DNA of 57,451 nucleotides, taken from assembly GCA_016285885.1 (NCBI GenBank), contig JAEERP010000016.1, forward strand, positions 1-57,451, in the 5' to 3' direction. Below, one piece after another: positions 34,457 through 44,526 of the stretch. The position numbers and the translations under genes are program-made. The stretch's first letter is position 1, and each line of letters opens with the position of its first letter. The DNA is from Paludibacteraceae bacterium (lineage in GTDB: Bacteria; Bacteroidota; Bacteroidia; Bacteroidales; Paludibacteraceae). The notes beneath the pieces are model-generated. The model was not told the origin of the DNA. It did no database searches and was given only the letters and a program-made list of their open reading frames with translations.

Positions 34457-36568
34457 ATGGCGATCACGAAGGATATGAAAAAGAAGATCAAGAAGAGAAC
34501 CATCGTCGTCTTTGGCTTGATGGTCGCTTTCTTGCTCCCTTTCTGCGTGAGCCTCTATAATACTATGGTGAGGGACGGCGACGAGTGGAAGAAACGCTCG
34601 AAGAAGATCGCGGCGGATAGCCTGACGGTGTTGCCCGTGCGCGGTAATATCTTGGCTTGCGACGGACAGTTGATGGCTAGCTCCATCCCTGTCTATGTCT
34701 TGTATATGGACTTCAGGGCGGACGCACTGCAAAGGGATACTTTCCTGGCGCATGTGGATAGCCTTTCTTACTATCTCTCTACCGTCTATGCGGATAAGTC
34801 TCCATCTCAGATGAAGCAACACTTGATGACGGGCTTTAAAAAGGGTAGCCGCTGGTATTGCGTGGGGAAACGCAACCTCTCTTATGTGGAGATGAAGCGT
34901 GTGAAGACTTTCCCTCTATTGAACAAGGTGAAGTGCTTCGGCTTCTACAAGCGTGTGAACCGTAAACTGCCGTATGGGGATATGGCTTCCCGTACCATCG
35001 GCGGTCTCTATGCCGAATTGGACAAGGGAGGTAAGAGCGGTATCGAGAAGTACTGCGATTCGTTGCTGAAGGGCCGCCCGGGTCTGGCCTCCCGTGTGAA
35101 GGTGGCGGGCGCTTACCGTGAGATCAATGATGTGGACGCGGAGAATGGTATGGATATCGTGACGACCATAGACGTGAACATCCAGGATATCGTGGACAGT
35201 GACCTTCGTAACCGTCTCGCGAAGTCGGAGGCTGAGTATGGTTGCGCAGCTGTCATGGAGGTGGCAACCGGAGAAATCAAGGCGATGTCTAACTTGAAAC
35301 GCTTGTCGAATGGCTCTTATGTGGAGGGCGAGAATTATGTCACGAACGGCTACTGCCGCTGTGAACCGGGCTCCACGTTTAAGATCGCCAGCGCGGTGGT
35401 CGCCCTCGAGGCGGGTGTGGTGGATACCTCCAAGATCATCGATACGGGGAACGGCTCTTGGCCTTTCTATGGCCGAACCATGCACGACTCGCATGCGAAT
35501 GGTAAGATATCGTTCAACAGGGCGATCCAGCAGTCTTCGAACATCGCTATGGCGAAGGTGATCGATAACGCTTTCAGGGATAAGCCTGAAAAATATATCG
35601 AGGCGCTGTACGACTTGGGTCTCTGCATGCCGCTTGGCTTGGAGATCCCGGGTGCGAAACTCCCTCATATAAAGCATCCATCGGACAAAGGTCCGCATGG
35701 CTGGTACAAAACCTCCTTGCCTTGGATCGCCCATGGATATGAGACGGACATGCCGCCTATCCAGATCCTGACGTTCTACAATGCGTTGGCGAATGATGGT
35801 AAGATGGTGCGCCCTCACCTCCTCAAGGCGGAGTCGGTGAATGGTAGGGTGGTGAAGTCTTACGGAACGGAGGTGCTGAAGTCTAGCATCTGCAGCAAGG
35901 GCACCCTCGGAAAGGTGAAACAGATGATGGTGGACGTGGTGGAGCATGGTACCGCTACCGCAGCTAAGTCGAAGTACTTTAAGATCGCAGGTAAAACGGG
36001 TACGGCCAATCAGGTCTATCACTCGGCTGTGAAGAGACAGCAGCTGACGTTCTGCGGTTTCTTCCCCGCGGATGACCCTAAGTATAGCATGATCGTCGTG
36101 GCTTGGTACCCACATACGGGCGCGACGGGTGCGGGTAGCCTCTCCGGCGCCACGTTTAAGGATATCGCGGAGCATATCTACGCCCAAAGTCCGCTGATGC
36201 AGACTGCGCCTACTATGAAGGGGGATACGACGAGGTTCTTCTCCCCAGTCACGAAGGCGGGCGATCGTAAATCGCTGGAGATGGTGATGAACGAGATGGA
36301 GGTTTATTACCGCAAGAACAAGGAGTCGGGCGAATGGGTCCGTACCCAAGTGACGAACAATGGTGTCCGTGAGCAGAAGGTGATCGCCGCCTACTCGAAG
36401 GATCGTGTGCCGGATGTGACCGACATGGGCCTGAAGGACGCTATCTTCTTGCTGGAGAACAGAGGACTGAAGGTCATCGCCGAGGGTACGGGCGTCGTCA
36501 AGAGCCAGTCCTTGGAAGAGGGCCGCTTCATTAATAAAGGAGAAACGATAAGGTTGGTATTGAGATAA
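34457..36568 (+). CDS. ftsI: Septal transpeptidase FtsI (PBP3) with C-terminal PASTA domain
   Basis: The 703-residue protein has a basic N-terminus, one membrane anchor (residues about 15-35), a pedestal domain and a class B transpeptidase domain. The active-site motif STFK is at residues 306-309, SSN at 360-362 and KTGT at 513-516. A PASTA domain is visible at the end (VPDVTDMGLKDAIFLLENRG). FtsI cross-links septal peptidoglycan together with FtsW. It lies nine bases after ftsL. All catalytic motifs are intact. Confidence 0.98.
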   Translation: MAITKDMKKKIKKRTIVVFGLMVAFLLPFCVSLYNTMVRDGDEWKKRSKKIAADSLTVLPVRGNILACDGQLMASSIPVYVLYMDFRADALQRDTFLAHVDSLSYYLSTVYADKSPSQMKQHLMTGFKKGSRWYCVGKRNLSYVEMKRVKTFPLLNKVKCFGFYKRVNRKLPYGDMASRTIGGLYAELDKGGKSGIEKYCDSLLKGRPGLASRVKVAGAYREINDVDAENGMDIVTTIDVNIQDIVDSDLRNRLAKSEAEYGCAAVMEVATGEIKAMSNLKRLSNGSYVEGENYVTNGYCRCEPGSTFKIASAVVALEAGVVDTSKIIDTGNGSWPFYGRTMHDSHANGKISFNRAIQQSSNIAMAKVIDNAFRDKPEKYIEALYDLGLCMPLGLEIPGAKLPHIKHPSDKGPHGWYKTSLPWIAHGYETDMPPIQILTFYNALANDGKMVRPHLLKAESVNGRVVKSYGTEVLKSSICSKGTLGKVKQMMVDVVEHGTATAAKSKYFKIAGKTGTANQVYHSAVKRQQLTFCGFFPADDPKYSMIVVAWYPHTGATGAGSLSGATFKDIAEHIYAQSPLMQTAPTMKGDTTRFFSPVTKAGDRKSLEMVMNEMEVYYRKNKESGEWVRTQVTNNGVREQKVIAAYSKDRVPDVTDMGLKDAIFLLENRGLKVIAEGTGVVKSQSLEEGRFINKGETIRLVLR

Positions 36569-36581
36569 ATATTGATTGAAT

Positions 36582-38033
36582 ATGAATGGATTAGTCGACA
36601 TATTGGCTACGGTTGACGTGCTGGAGACAGTGGGGAATGTGGACATTGAGGTCTCTTCCCTCCAGTTCGATTCCCGTAAGGTGGAGCAGGGCTCCTTGTT
36701 TGTGGCTACTCGTGGCACACAGGTGGACGGACATACGTTTATCGATCCTTCTATCGAGAAGGGTGCCGTGGCGATCGTCTGCGAAACGCTTCCGGATGTG
36801 CGGAAGGAGGGCGTGGCCTACGTGCGTGTGGCGGACTCTAATGAGGCGCTGGGCCGTATGGCTTCGGCTTGGTTCGACTATCCTTCTTCTTCGCTGAAAT
36901 TGGTGGGCGTGACGGGTACGAATGGTAAGACGACCATCGCCACGTTGCTCTACCACCTCTTCCGCCGCGCGGGTCATAAGTGCGGCTTGCTCTCTACGGT
37001 CTGCAATTACGTGGACGACGAGGCGGTGCCTGCCACGCACACGACCCCTGACCAGCTGGAACTGAACGGACTGCTGGCGCGCATGGTGGCGGCTGGCTGC
37101 GAATATGCTTTCATGGAGGTGAGCTCACATTCCGTGGATCAGCGTAGAATCGCTGGCCTGGACTTCGACGGTGGTATCTTCACGAACTTGACGCGCGACC
37201 ATCTGGACTACCACCTCACGATGGAGAATTACCTCAAGGCGAAGAAACGTTTCTTCGATGACTTGTCTGACGAGGCTTTCGCTTTGACGAACCTGGACGA
37301 CAAGAACGGTCCGGTGATGCTCCAAAACACGAGGGCGAGGAAACTCACCTATTCCGTGCGGACGATAGCGGACTTCAAGACAAAGATCGTGGAGGACTCC
37401 TTCGAGGGTATGTCCTTGAATATGAACGGCAAGGATCTCTTCGTCTCCTTCGTCGGCAAGTTCAATGCCTCTAACCTGACGGCTGTCTTCGGGGCGGCGG
37501 TTGCCTTGGGTATCTCTGAGGAGGATGCCTTGGTGCACTTGAGCGCCATGCACCCTGTCTCCGGACGTTTCGAGTGCATATCGGCCCCTTCGGGCTATAA
37601 GGTCATCGTCGATTATGCGCATACGCCTGACGCGCTTACCAATGTCATCAACACCATCAACGATGTGCGTTGCGGCGAGGGCAAACTGATCACGGTGGTC
37701 GGCTGCGGCGGAAACCGAGACAAGGGCAAACGCCCGATCATGGCGCAGGAGGCGGTGAGAGGTAGCGAGCAGGTGATCATCACTTCGGATAATCCGAGGA
37801 ACGAGGAACCTCAGGATATCATCAACGATATGTTGGCGGGCTTGGACCCTGTCGCTAAAAAGAAGGTGATCGCGATCGAAGACCGTTATCAGGCCATCAA
37901 GACGGCTTGCGCTTTGGCGCAGTCGGGCGACGTCATCCTGGTGGCGGGTAAGGGCCATGAGAATTACCAGGACATCAAAGGCGTGAAGCATCATTTCGAC
38001 GACCATGAGGTGGTCCGTGAGGTGATGGGTTAA
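36582..38033 (+). CDS. murE: UDP-MurNAc-L-Ala-D-Glu:diaminopimelate ligase
   Basis: The ATG at 36582 is chosen over a TTG two codons upstream. The 483-residue Mur ligase has the ATP loop TGTNGKTT (111-118), the central motif [22 protein letters not shown] (in two parts) with the lysine that is carbamylated, and [10 protein letters not shown]. The motif [13 protein letters not shown] contains DNPR, which marks enzymes adding meso-diaminopimelate rather than lysine. It acts in the cytoplasm as the third ligase of stem-peptide synthesis. Confidence 0.98.
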   Translation: MNGLVDILATVDVLETVGNVDIEVSSLQFDSRKVEQGSLFVATRGTQVDGHTFIDPSIEKGAVAIVCETLPDVRKEGVAYVRVADSNEALGRMASAWFDYPSSSLKLVGVTGTNGKTTIATLLYHLFRRAGHKCGLLSTVCNYVDDEAVPATHTTPDQLELNGLLARMVAAGCEYAFMEVSSHSVDQRRIAGLDFDGGIFTNLTRDHLDYHLTMENYLKAKKRFFDDLSDEAFALTNLDDKNGPVMLQNTRARKLTYSVRTIADFKTKIVEDSFEGMSLNMNGKDLFVSFVGKFNASNLTAVFGAAVALGISEEDALVHLSAMHPVSGRFECISAPSGYKVIVDYAHTPDALTNVINTINDVRCGEGKLITVVGCGGNRDKGKRPIMAQEAVRGSEQVIITSDNPRNEEPQDIINDMLAGLDPVAKKKVIAIEDRYQAIKTACALAQSGDVILVAGKGHENYQDIKGVKHHFDDHEVVREVMG

Positions 38034-38062
38034 TTGGGTATTAATTTTTACAGTATACGATT

Positions 38063-39283
38063 ATGTTTTATTATTTGTTCAACTATTTGTCACAAATGAG
38101 CGTGCCGGGTGCGGGAATGTTCAAGTACGTCTCTTTCCGTTCCGCTTTTGCGTTCATCTTCGCGTTGCTGATCGCTACACTCATTGGCAAAAGGATCATC
38201 CGTTTCTTGCAGAAGAAACAGATTGGTGAGACAATTCGTGATTTGGACCTGGCGGGACAAATGGCTAAAAAGGGAACGCCTACGATGGGTGGTGTCATCA
38301 TTATCATCTCCATCCTGTTGCCTGTGCTTCTTTTCGGTAAGTTGGACAATGTCTATATCTTATTGATGATCGTGACGACCTTGTGGCTCGGTGCCATGGG
38401 TTTCCTCGACGATTATATCAAGGTCTTCAAGAAGGACAAGGAGGGCTTGCACGGTAGATTCAAGATCTTGGGGCAGGTGGGTCTCGGCCTGATTGTGGGT
38501 CTGACGTTATACATGAACGATAATGTGGTCATCTATGAGAATACCACGACGGTGTCCGCTACCGCTGCCACGGAGGTGGTCGAATATGCCAAGGTGCCGG
38601 AGAAATCGACCAAGACGACCATCCCGTTCGTCAAGAACCCTAACTTCGACTATGCGGATTTGTTCTGTTGGGCGGGCGATTATGCGCAGACATTGGGCTG
38701 GATCTTCTTCGTGCTCGTGGTGATCTTCATCGTGACGGCGGTCTCGAACGGCGCGAATCTGACGGATGGTCTGGACGGACTCTCGACGGGTGTCTCGGCC
38801 ATCGTGGGGTCCGCATTGGGTATCCTGGCTTATCTCTCCTGCCACGCTGAGTTCGCCAGCTATCTGAACATCATGTACATCCCTTATTCGGAGGAGCTGG
38901 TGATCTTCCTTTGCGCCTTCGTGGGCGCGCTGATGGGTTTCTTGTGGTACAACGCTTACCCGGCGCAGGTCTTCATGGGCGACACGGGTAGCCTGATGAT
39001 CGGTGGTGTCATCGCTGTGAGCTCCATTATCATCCGCAAGGAGTTGCTTTTACCGGTATTGTGCGGTATCTTCTTCATGGAGAGTCTCTCCGTCATCATC
39101 CAAACTTCTTATTTCAAGTATACAAGGAAGAAGTACGGAGAGGGTAGGAGAATATTCAAGATGGCGCCGTTGCACCACCATTACCAGAAGATGAATATCC
39201 CTGAGCCTAAGATCGTGGCTCGTTTCTGGATCGTGGCGTTGCTGTTGGCGATGTTCACTATTGTTACATTGAAAATGAGGTAA
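38063..39283 (+). CDS. mraY: Phospho-MurNAc-pentapeptide transferase MraY
   Basis: The 406-residue membrane protein has about ten hydrophobic segments. Its key motifs are [27 protein letters not shown] (with the DD pair), [16 protein letters not shown] (the catalytic N-x-x-D-G-x-D-G region) and APLHHHYQK. MraY transfers phospho-MurNAc-pentapeptide to undecaprenyl phosphate, giving lipid I. A 60-residue insertion around [17 protein letters not shown], as in other Bacteroidota, explains the length above 360. Confidence 0.98.
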   Translation: MFYYLFNYLSQMSVPGAGMFKYVSFRSAFAFIFALLIATLIGKRIIRFLQKKQIGETIRDLDLAGQMAKKGTPTMGGVIIIISILLPVLLFGKLDNVYILLMIVTTLWLGAMGFLDDYIKVFKKDKEGLHGRFKILGQVGLGLIVGLTLYMNDNVVIYENTTTVSATAATEVVEYAKVPEKSTKTTIPFVKNPNFDYADLFCWAGDYAQTLGWIFFVLVVIFIVTAVSNGANLTDGLDGLSTGVSAIVGSALGILAYLSCHAEFASYLNIMYIPYSEELVIFLCAFVGALMGFLWYNAYPAQVFMGDTGSLMIGGVIAVSSIIIRKELLLPVLCGIFFMESLSVIIQTSYFKYTRKKYGEGRRIFKMAPLHHHYQKMNIPEPKIVARFWIVALLLAMFTIVTLKMR

Positions 39284-39303
39284 TTAAGTCTTTATAATAC
39301 ATT

Positions 39304-40638
39304 ATGAAAAAAATTGTAGTGTTGGGAGCAGGCGAGAGTGGCGTGGGAGCCGCTATCCTCGCGAAACAAAAAGGTTTTGAGGTGTTCGTCTCCGATAAGT
39401 CGGGGATCAAGCCTAATTACAAAGAGGAACTCTCTTCCTTCGGCATCGAGTGGGAGGAGGGGAACCATACCGAGGCGCGCGTGTTGGCGGCGGATGAGAT
39501 CGTCAAGAGCCCCGGCATTCCCGAGAAGGCTCCGATCATCAAGGCGTTGAGGGCGCAGAACACGCCTATCATCTCCGAGATTGAGTTCGCCGCACGTTAC
39601 ACGAATGCGAAGATGATCTGCATCACCGGTAGCAACGGCAAGACCACTACAACGATGTTGATTCACCATATCCTGAAGAATGCGGGCTTGAACGTGGGCT
39701 TGGCGGGTAACGTCGGCTTCAGCTTGGCGCGTCAGGTGGCGCTGGAGAATCATGATTACTATGTGATTGAGTTGAGCAGCTTCCAGCTGGACGGCATGTA
39801 TGAGTTCAAGGCGGATGTGGCCATCCTGCTGAACATCACGCCTGACCACTTGGATCGCTACGAATATAAGTTCCAAAACTATATCAACTCGAAGTTCAGG
39901 ATCGTGCAGAACATGAAGCCGTCCGACTACTTCATCTATTGGAACGATGACCCTGTCATCCAAAAGGAGTTGGAGGTGCGCACGATCGGGGCGACGGCCT
40001 GTCCGTTCTCCTTGAACAAGGCGGCTGGCTTGGCTGCTTACATCGAGGATGAACTCTTGAAGATCCATACGCCGAAACGCTCCTTCGAGATGGCCGTGTC
40101 CGACCTCTCCCTGCGTGGCCAACACAACATGTACAACTCCATGGCGGCTGGTATCACGGCTATCTTGTCGGATATCAGTGACGAGACGCTCCGTGAGGCG
40201 TTGAAGTCTTTCCGCAGCGTGGAGCATAGGTTGGAGCCTGTCGCTTCCGTGAGGGGCGTACGCTTCATCAACGACTCCAAGGCGACGAACGTGAACTCCT
40301 GCTGGTATGCTTTGCAGAGCATGGATACACCGGTGGTGCTGATCCTCGGCGGAACGGATAAGGGTAATGATTATTCGGAGATAGAGGAATTGGTGAAGGA
40401 GAAGGTCCGCGCGATTGTTTACCTAGGTGTGGACAACAAGAAACTGCACGATTTCTTCGACGGCAAGGTGGCGCAGACGACCGACGCCCTCTCGATGAAG
40501 GAGGCGGTGGACAAGTGCTTCGCCTTCGCTAAGCCTGGGGATACGGTGTTGCTTTCCCCATGTTGCGCCAGCTTCGACCTGTTCACTTGCTACGAGGATC
40601 GTGGCGAGCAGTTCAAGGCTTGTGTGAAGAATTTATAA
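39304..40638 (+). CDS. murD: UDP-MurNAc-L-Ala:D-Glu ligase
   Basis: The 444-residue ligase has an N-terminal Rossmann-like domain (VVLGAGESGVGAAILAK), the ATP loop ITGSNGKTTTT, VIELSSFQLD, LLNITPDHLDRYEYKFQNYI (two parts) and FINDSKATNVNS, the expected set for MurD. It adds D-glutamate in the cytoplasm. mraY precedes it by 20 bp and ftsW follows by 21 bp. Confidence 0.98.
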   Translation: MKKIVVLGAGESGVGAAILAKQKGFEVFVSDKSGIKPNYKEELSSFGIEWEEGNHTEARVLAADEIVKSPGIPEKAPIIKALRAQNTPIISEIEFAARYTNAKMICITGSNGKTTTTMLIHHILKNAGLNVGLAGNVGFSLARQVALENHDYYVIELSSFQLDGMYEFKADVAILLNITPDHLDRYEYKFQNYINSKFRIVQNMKPSDYFIYWNDDPVIQKELEVRTIGATACPFSLNKAAGLAAYIEDELLKIHTPKRSFEMAVSDLSLRGQHNMYNSMAAGITAILSDISDETLREALKSFRSVEHRLEPVASVRGVRFINDSKATNVNSCWYALQSMDTPVVLILGGTDKGNDYSEIEELVKEKVRAIVYLGVDNKKLHDFFDGKVAQTTDALSMKEAVDKCFAFAKPGDTVLLSPCCASFDLFTCYEDRGEQFKACVKNL

Positions 40639-40659
40639 TTGATTGAAAAATAGAGTGAC

Positions 40660-42009
40660 ATGAAGGAATTTTTGGCAAAACATTTCAAGGGCGACGCGAT
40701 CATTTGGGTCGTGTTCGTGGCGTTGATTGTCGTCTCCACGCTGGAGATGTTCAGCGCCTCGAGCATGCTGGTCTATGACCGTCGTTTCCATGGAACTGCC
40801 TTTAAACCGATTCTGTCACATATGATATTCTTGGGCGGTGGTTTCTTCATCGCCTACCTGATTCATATGGTTCAGCCGAAGAAGATCTTCTTCTGGGGTG
40901 GGGCTGTGGGCTATGTGTTGAGCATCATCATGCTGGTTGGCGCATTGGTCTTCGGTACCTCCGCGAATGGTGCTTCCCGCTGGATCCATGTGCCAGGCTT
41001 GGGCGTTAACCTGCAACCTTCTGAATTCGCGAAGATTTCCGTGGTGCTGCTGCTCTCTTCCTTGTTGGGCTACTTCCATCGCAAGAAGGGGGTGGATGAC
41101 GGACTGAAGTTCTATTTGCTGGTTTTGATACCACCTGCGCTCCTGATTATGGTGGAGAACCTTTCCACTTTCATTCTGTTGGTGACGGTCTCCGCTTTGC
41201 TTTTCTTCGTTGGGGGTATCTCTTTGAAGAAAATGTTGCCGGTCGCAGGCTCCATCGTGGGTATTGGCTTGGTTGTGGTGCTCCTTACCTTTGCGGAGAG
41301 TTGGATTGCTCCGGAGAAGTCTGGACTGAAGGTGGAGGGCGTCGAGCAAACTTCGGAACGTACCTGCGTGTCGTTCGTGACGCACCGTGTGGGCACCTGG
41401 ATCAACCGTTTCAAACGACACTCGGGCGCTGATCTGACGCCGGAGGAGCGCTTGGAGGCGAAGTTTGACGTGACGAGCGACGATAAGGTGCAGACGGGCC
41501 ACTCCCACATCGCTATCGCCAATGGCAAGTGGTTCGGCAGGGGCATCGGAAACAGTATCGAGCGTGACTTCATACCTCAGAGTTTCTCCGACTTCATCTT
41601 CGCGGTGATCGTCGAGGAGTGCGGTGTGTTGAGCATCCTGCTGGTCATCCTCTATTTGACGCTCTTCTATCGAGCGTGCGTGATCATGAACAAGAGCGAG
41701 AGCTATAGCAACTCGTTCGCGGTGATCGGACTCTCCGCGATGATCGTGCTGCAGGCCTTCATCCATATGTCTGTGGTCTTGGGTCTGATCCCGGTGACGG
41801 GTCAGCCACTCCCGATCATCAGCCGTGGTGGTACCTCCATCTTGACCACAAGCTGCTATTTCGGCATCATATTGGCCTTGAGCCGTACGGTGTCGGAGGA
41901 GAAACCGGTGATCGAGAAGGTCAAGCCATCTTCCTCCAAGAAGGCTCAGCCAGAAGAGAAGGAGCCGAAGAGTGCGGACCCTGGTGTAGTTGCGGAATTA
42001 AGTGTCTAA
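40660..42009 (+). CDS. ftsW: Septal peptidoglycan polymerase FtsW
   Basis: The 449-residue protein has about ten transmembrane segments and SEDS family motifs: RWIHVPGLGVNLQPSEFAK, a long extracytoplasmic loop in the middle (about bases 41320-41510) and PVTGQPLPIISRGGTS at the end. FtsW polymerises lipid II at the septum with FtsI. The 45-residue C-terminal tail is cytoplasmic, charged (KKAQPEEKEPKSADP) and probably disordered. murG begins 16 bp after its stop. Confidence 0.97.
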   Translation: MKEFLAKHFKGDAIIWVVFVALIVVSTLEMFSASSMLVYDRRFHGTAFKPILSHMIFLGGGFFIAYLIHMVQPKKIFFWGGAVGYVLSIIMLVGALVFGTSANGASRWIHVPGLGVNLQPSEFAKISVVLLLSSLLGYFHRKKGVDDGLKFYLLVLIPPALLIMVENLSTFILLVTVSALLFFVGGISLKKMLPVAGSIVGIGLVVVLLTFAESWIAPEKSGLKVEGVEQTSERTCVSFVTHRVGTWINRFKRHSGADLTPEERLEAKFDVTSDDKVQTGHSHIAIANGKWFGRGIGNSIERDFIPQSFSDFIFAVIVEECGVLSILLVILYLTLFYRACVIMNKSESYSNSFAVIGLSAMIVLQAFIHMSVVLGLIPVTGQPLPIISRGGTSILTTSCYFGIILALSRTVSEEKPVIEKVKPSSSKKAQPEEKEPKSADPGVVAELSV

Positions 42010-42025
42010 TATAAGATATTGGGTT

Positions 42026-43129
42026 ATGGCAAATCAAAAATTTATTATAAGCGGCGGTGGTACGGGAGGACATATCTTCCCGGCCATTTCCATCGCCAAC
42101 GCACTTAAGAAGAAACGCCCCGACGCTAAGTTCTTATTTGTCGGGGCAGAGGGACGCATGGAAATGGAGAAGGTCCCTAATGCAGGCTACGAGATTGTGG
42201 GGTTGCCCGTGAGTGGGTTCAATCGCGGTAGCCTTTTGAAAAACTTCAAGGTGCTCTTCCGCTTGTTCAAGAGCTTGCGGATGGCCAAGAAGGTGGTGAG
42301 GGATTTCGCCCCGGATATCGCGGTGGGTGTGGGTGGCTATGCCAGCGGTCCTACACTCTTCATGGCGCACCGTTCGGGGATCCCTACCGTCTTACAGGAA
42401 CAGAACTCCTATGCGGGGGTGACAAATAAATTGTTGGCGAAGAAGGCGGCGAAGATATGTGTGGCCTATGAGGGCATGGAGCGTTTCTTCCCGCAGGATA
42501 AGATAATCCTTACGGGCAACCCGGTACGCCAGGACTTTCTGGAGGTGGCTCCTAAGGCGCAGGAGGCGTATGACTTCTTCCACTTCAGTCCGGCGAAGAA
42601 GACCCTGCTGATCATAGGCGGTAGCCTTGGTGCCCGGACGATCAACCAAAGCGTCATCGCTGGCCTCTCTAAACTGAAGGAGGCGGGCATCCAAGTGCTT
42701 TGGCAGACGGGCAAGCTCTACTACGAGGGTGCCCTGAAGGCTTACGAGCCTTTCAAAACGGATGATATTGTGGTGACGGACTTTGTGAAACGGATGGATT
42801 ACGCGTACTCCATCGCGGACCTGGTGGTCTCCCGTGCGGGCGCAAGTTCCATCTCGGAGCTTTGCCTCTTGGGTAAGCCTTCCATCTTGGTGCCTTCCCC
42901 GAATGTGGCGGAGGATCACCAAACCAAGAACGCCCAGGCGCTCGCTTCAAGAAAGGCGGCGGTCATGGTGGCGGACAAGGATGCGAACAGTGTGCTGTTG
43001 GATGAGGCAATCCGTATGATTGCGGACGAACCATTACTGAATGAATTGGGTGAGAACGCGAAGCAGATGGCGCAGCTGGATTCTGCGGATCGAATCGCGG
43101 ACGAGATATTAAAATTGATAGAGAAATGA
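42026..43129 (+). CDS. murG: Lipid II synthase MurG
   Basis: Start MANQKFIISGGGTGGHIFPA at 42026, the usual family start. The 367-residue GT28 transferase has the glycine-rich loop GGGTGGH, a second G-loop region IIGGSLGARTINQS, and the UDP-GlcNAc site AGASSISELCLLGKPSILVP. It adds GlcNAc to lipid I on the inner membrane face. Its last four bases overlap the murC start. Confidence 0.98.
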   Translation: MANQKFIISGGGTGGHIFPAISIANALKKKRPDAKFLFVGAEGRMEMEKVPNAGYEIVGLPVSGFNRGSLLKNFKVLFRLFKSLRMAKKVVRDFAPDIAVGVGGYASGPTLFMAHRSGIPTVLQEQNSYAGVTNKLLAKKAAKICVAYEGMERFFPQDKIILTGNPVRQDFLEVAPKAQEAYDFFHFSPAKKTLLIIGGSLGARTINQSVIAGLSKLKEAGIQVLWQTGKLYYEGALKAYEPFKTDDIVVTDFVKRMDYAYSIADLVVSRAGASSISELCLLGKPSILVPSPNVAEDHQTKNAQALASRKAAVMVADKDANSVLLDEAIRMIADEPLLNELGENAKQMAQLDSADRIADEILKLIEK

Positions 43130-44502
43130 AAAAGAAGAGTGTTTATTTCCTGGGTATCGGAGGCATCGGCATGAGCGCCTTGGCAAGGTATTTCAAGGCG
43201 AAAGGCTTTGAGGTGGCTGGCTATGACCGTACTCGTTCCACTCTGACTGGTGAACTGGAGCAGGAGGGTATTCCTGTCCACTATGAGGATAGTGTCGATC
43301 TAATTCCCGCATCTTTCCGTGACGCGGAGAAGACTTTGGTTGTCTATACGCCTGCTGTCCCTTCTTCCATGTCTGAATTTTCTTGGTTCCGCGACAATGA
43401 GTTCGAGGTCATGAAACGCTCTCAGATCTTAGGCGAGGTGACGCGTATGCAACGTGCCATCTGCGTTTCGGGTACCCATGGCAAGACTACAACCTCCACG
43501 ATGATCTCGCATCTCTTGCATAATTCTCACGTGGAGTGCAACGCCTTCTTGGGCGGTATATCGAAGAACTTCTCCCGTAACCTGCTCCTCTCGGATAAGA
43601 GCGACTTGGTGGTGGTGGAGGCGGATGAGTTCGACCACTCGTTCCTTACCCTCTCCCCTTACATGGCTGTCGTGACGGCTGTGGATGCGGACCACCTGGA
43701 TATCTATGGCACGGTCGAGAATTACCGGAAGGGGTTCGAGGACTTCGTCTCCCTGATCCTCCCGGGCGGCGTCTTGCTGATGAAGAAGGATTTGCCTATC
43801 GAGCCTAAGTTGAACAAGGATGTTAGACTATATTCCTATTCCGTCGAGGAGGGTGATTTCCATGCGGCGAACATCCGTATCGGTGGTGGTGAAATCATCT
43901 TCGACTTTGTGACGCCGGAGTGTGTCATCCGTGACATCCAATTGGGGGTGCCGGTCTATGTCAACATAGAGAACGGCGTGGCCGCCATGGCGATGGCTTA
44001 CCTGAACGGTGTGACCGAGCAGGAGATCCGTGCGGCGATGAAGAGCTTCGCGGGCGTGAAGCGTCGTTTCGACTTCCACATCAAGACGAAGGATTTCGCC
44101 TTCTTGGACGATTATGCGCACCATCCGCAGGAGCTGAAATCGAGCATCGAGTCGGTCCGCGCCTTGTACCCTGGCAAGCGCATCTGCGGTGTCTTCCAGC
44201 CTCACTTGTACACACGTACGCGTGACTTGGCGGATGACTTCGCCCGTAGCCTCTCCTTGCTGGATGAACTGGTGCTGCTGGACATCTATCCGGCTAGGGA
44301 AAAACCGATCGAGGGGGTCAACTCCCAGATGTTGCTGGATAAGGTGACCATCAAGGATAAATGTCTCTCTTCTAAGCAGGGATTGGTCGATTGCTTGTCG
44401 CACAAGGATTTCGACGTGCTGCTGATGGTGGGGGCGGGTGACCTCGATCTGCTGATTCCGGAGGTGGAGAAGAGGATGAGAGAATTAAGAATTAAGAGTT
44501 AA
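43126..44502 (+). CDS. murC: UDP-MurNAc:L-alanine ligase
   Basis: The 458-residue ligase has YFLGIGGIGMSALARYF, the ATP loop GTHGKTTT (residues 116-123), VEADEFDHSFLTLSP and DDYAHHPQELKSSI. These are the MurC-specific features, including the AHHP motif. It adds L-alanine to UDP-MurNAc. The last six codons run into a GAATTAAGAATTAAGAGTTAA simple repeat (bases 44483 on), so the natural end of the protein has been replaced or extended by repeat sequence (ELRIKS). No functional loss is expected. ftsQ starts 24 bp further on. Confidence 0.97.
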   Translation: MKKKSVYFLGIGGIGMSALARYFKAKGFEVAGYDRTRSTLTGELEQEGIPVHYEDSVDLIPASFRDAEKTLVVYTPAVPSSMSEFSWFRDNEFEVMKRSQILGEVTRMQRAICVSGTHGKTTTSTMISHLLHNSHVECNAFLGGISKNFSRNLLLSDKSDLVVVEADEFDHSFLTLSPYMAVVTAVDADHLDIYGTVENYRKGFEDFVSLILPGGVLLMKKDLPIEPKLNKDVRLYSYSVEEGDFHAANIRIGGGEIIFDFVTPECVIRDIQLGVPVYVNIENGVAAMAMAYLNGVTEQEIRAAMKSFAGVKRRFDFHIKTKDFAFLDDYAHHPQELKSSIESVRALYPGKRICGVFQPHLYTRTRDLADDFARSLSLLDELVLLDIYPAREKPIEGVNSQMLLDKVTIKDKCLSSKQGLVDCLSHKDFDVLLMVGAGDLDLLIPEVEKRMRELRIKS

Positions 44503-44518
44503 AAGTTAAGAGTTAAGC
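44482..44518. repeat. AT-rich GAATTAA/GAGTTAA simple repeat across the murC stop
   Basis: Five imperfect heptamers of the type GAATTAA, GAATTAA, GAGTTAA, AAGTTAA, GAGTTAA. The same pattern occurs in the intergenic repeats at 15802-15833 and 15987-16005, so this is a dispersed element that has reached the murC coding end. Confidence 0.8.
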
Positions 44519-44526
44519 ATTGGGTG

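Noticed and set aside
34916-36718. 600-codon open frame on the minus strand over ftsI
   Set aside because: It mirrors the strongly biased codons of ftsI, is rich in Arg/His/Leu and crosses into murE. No domain is recognisable.
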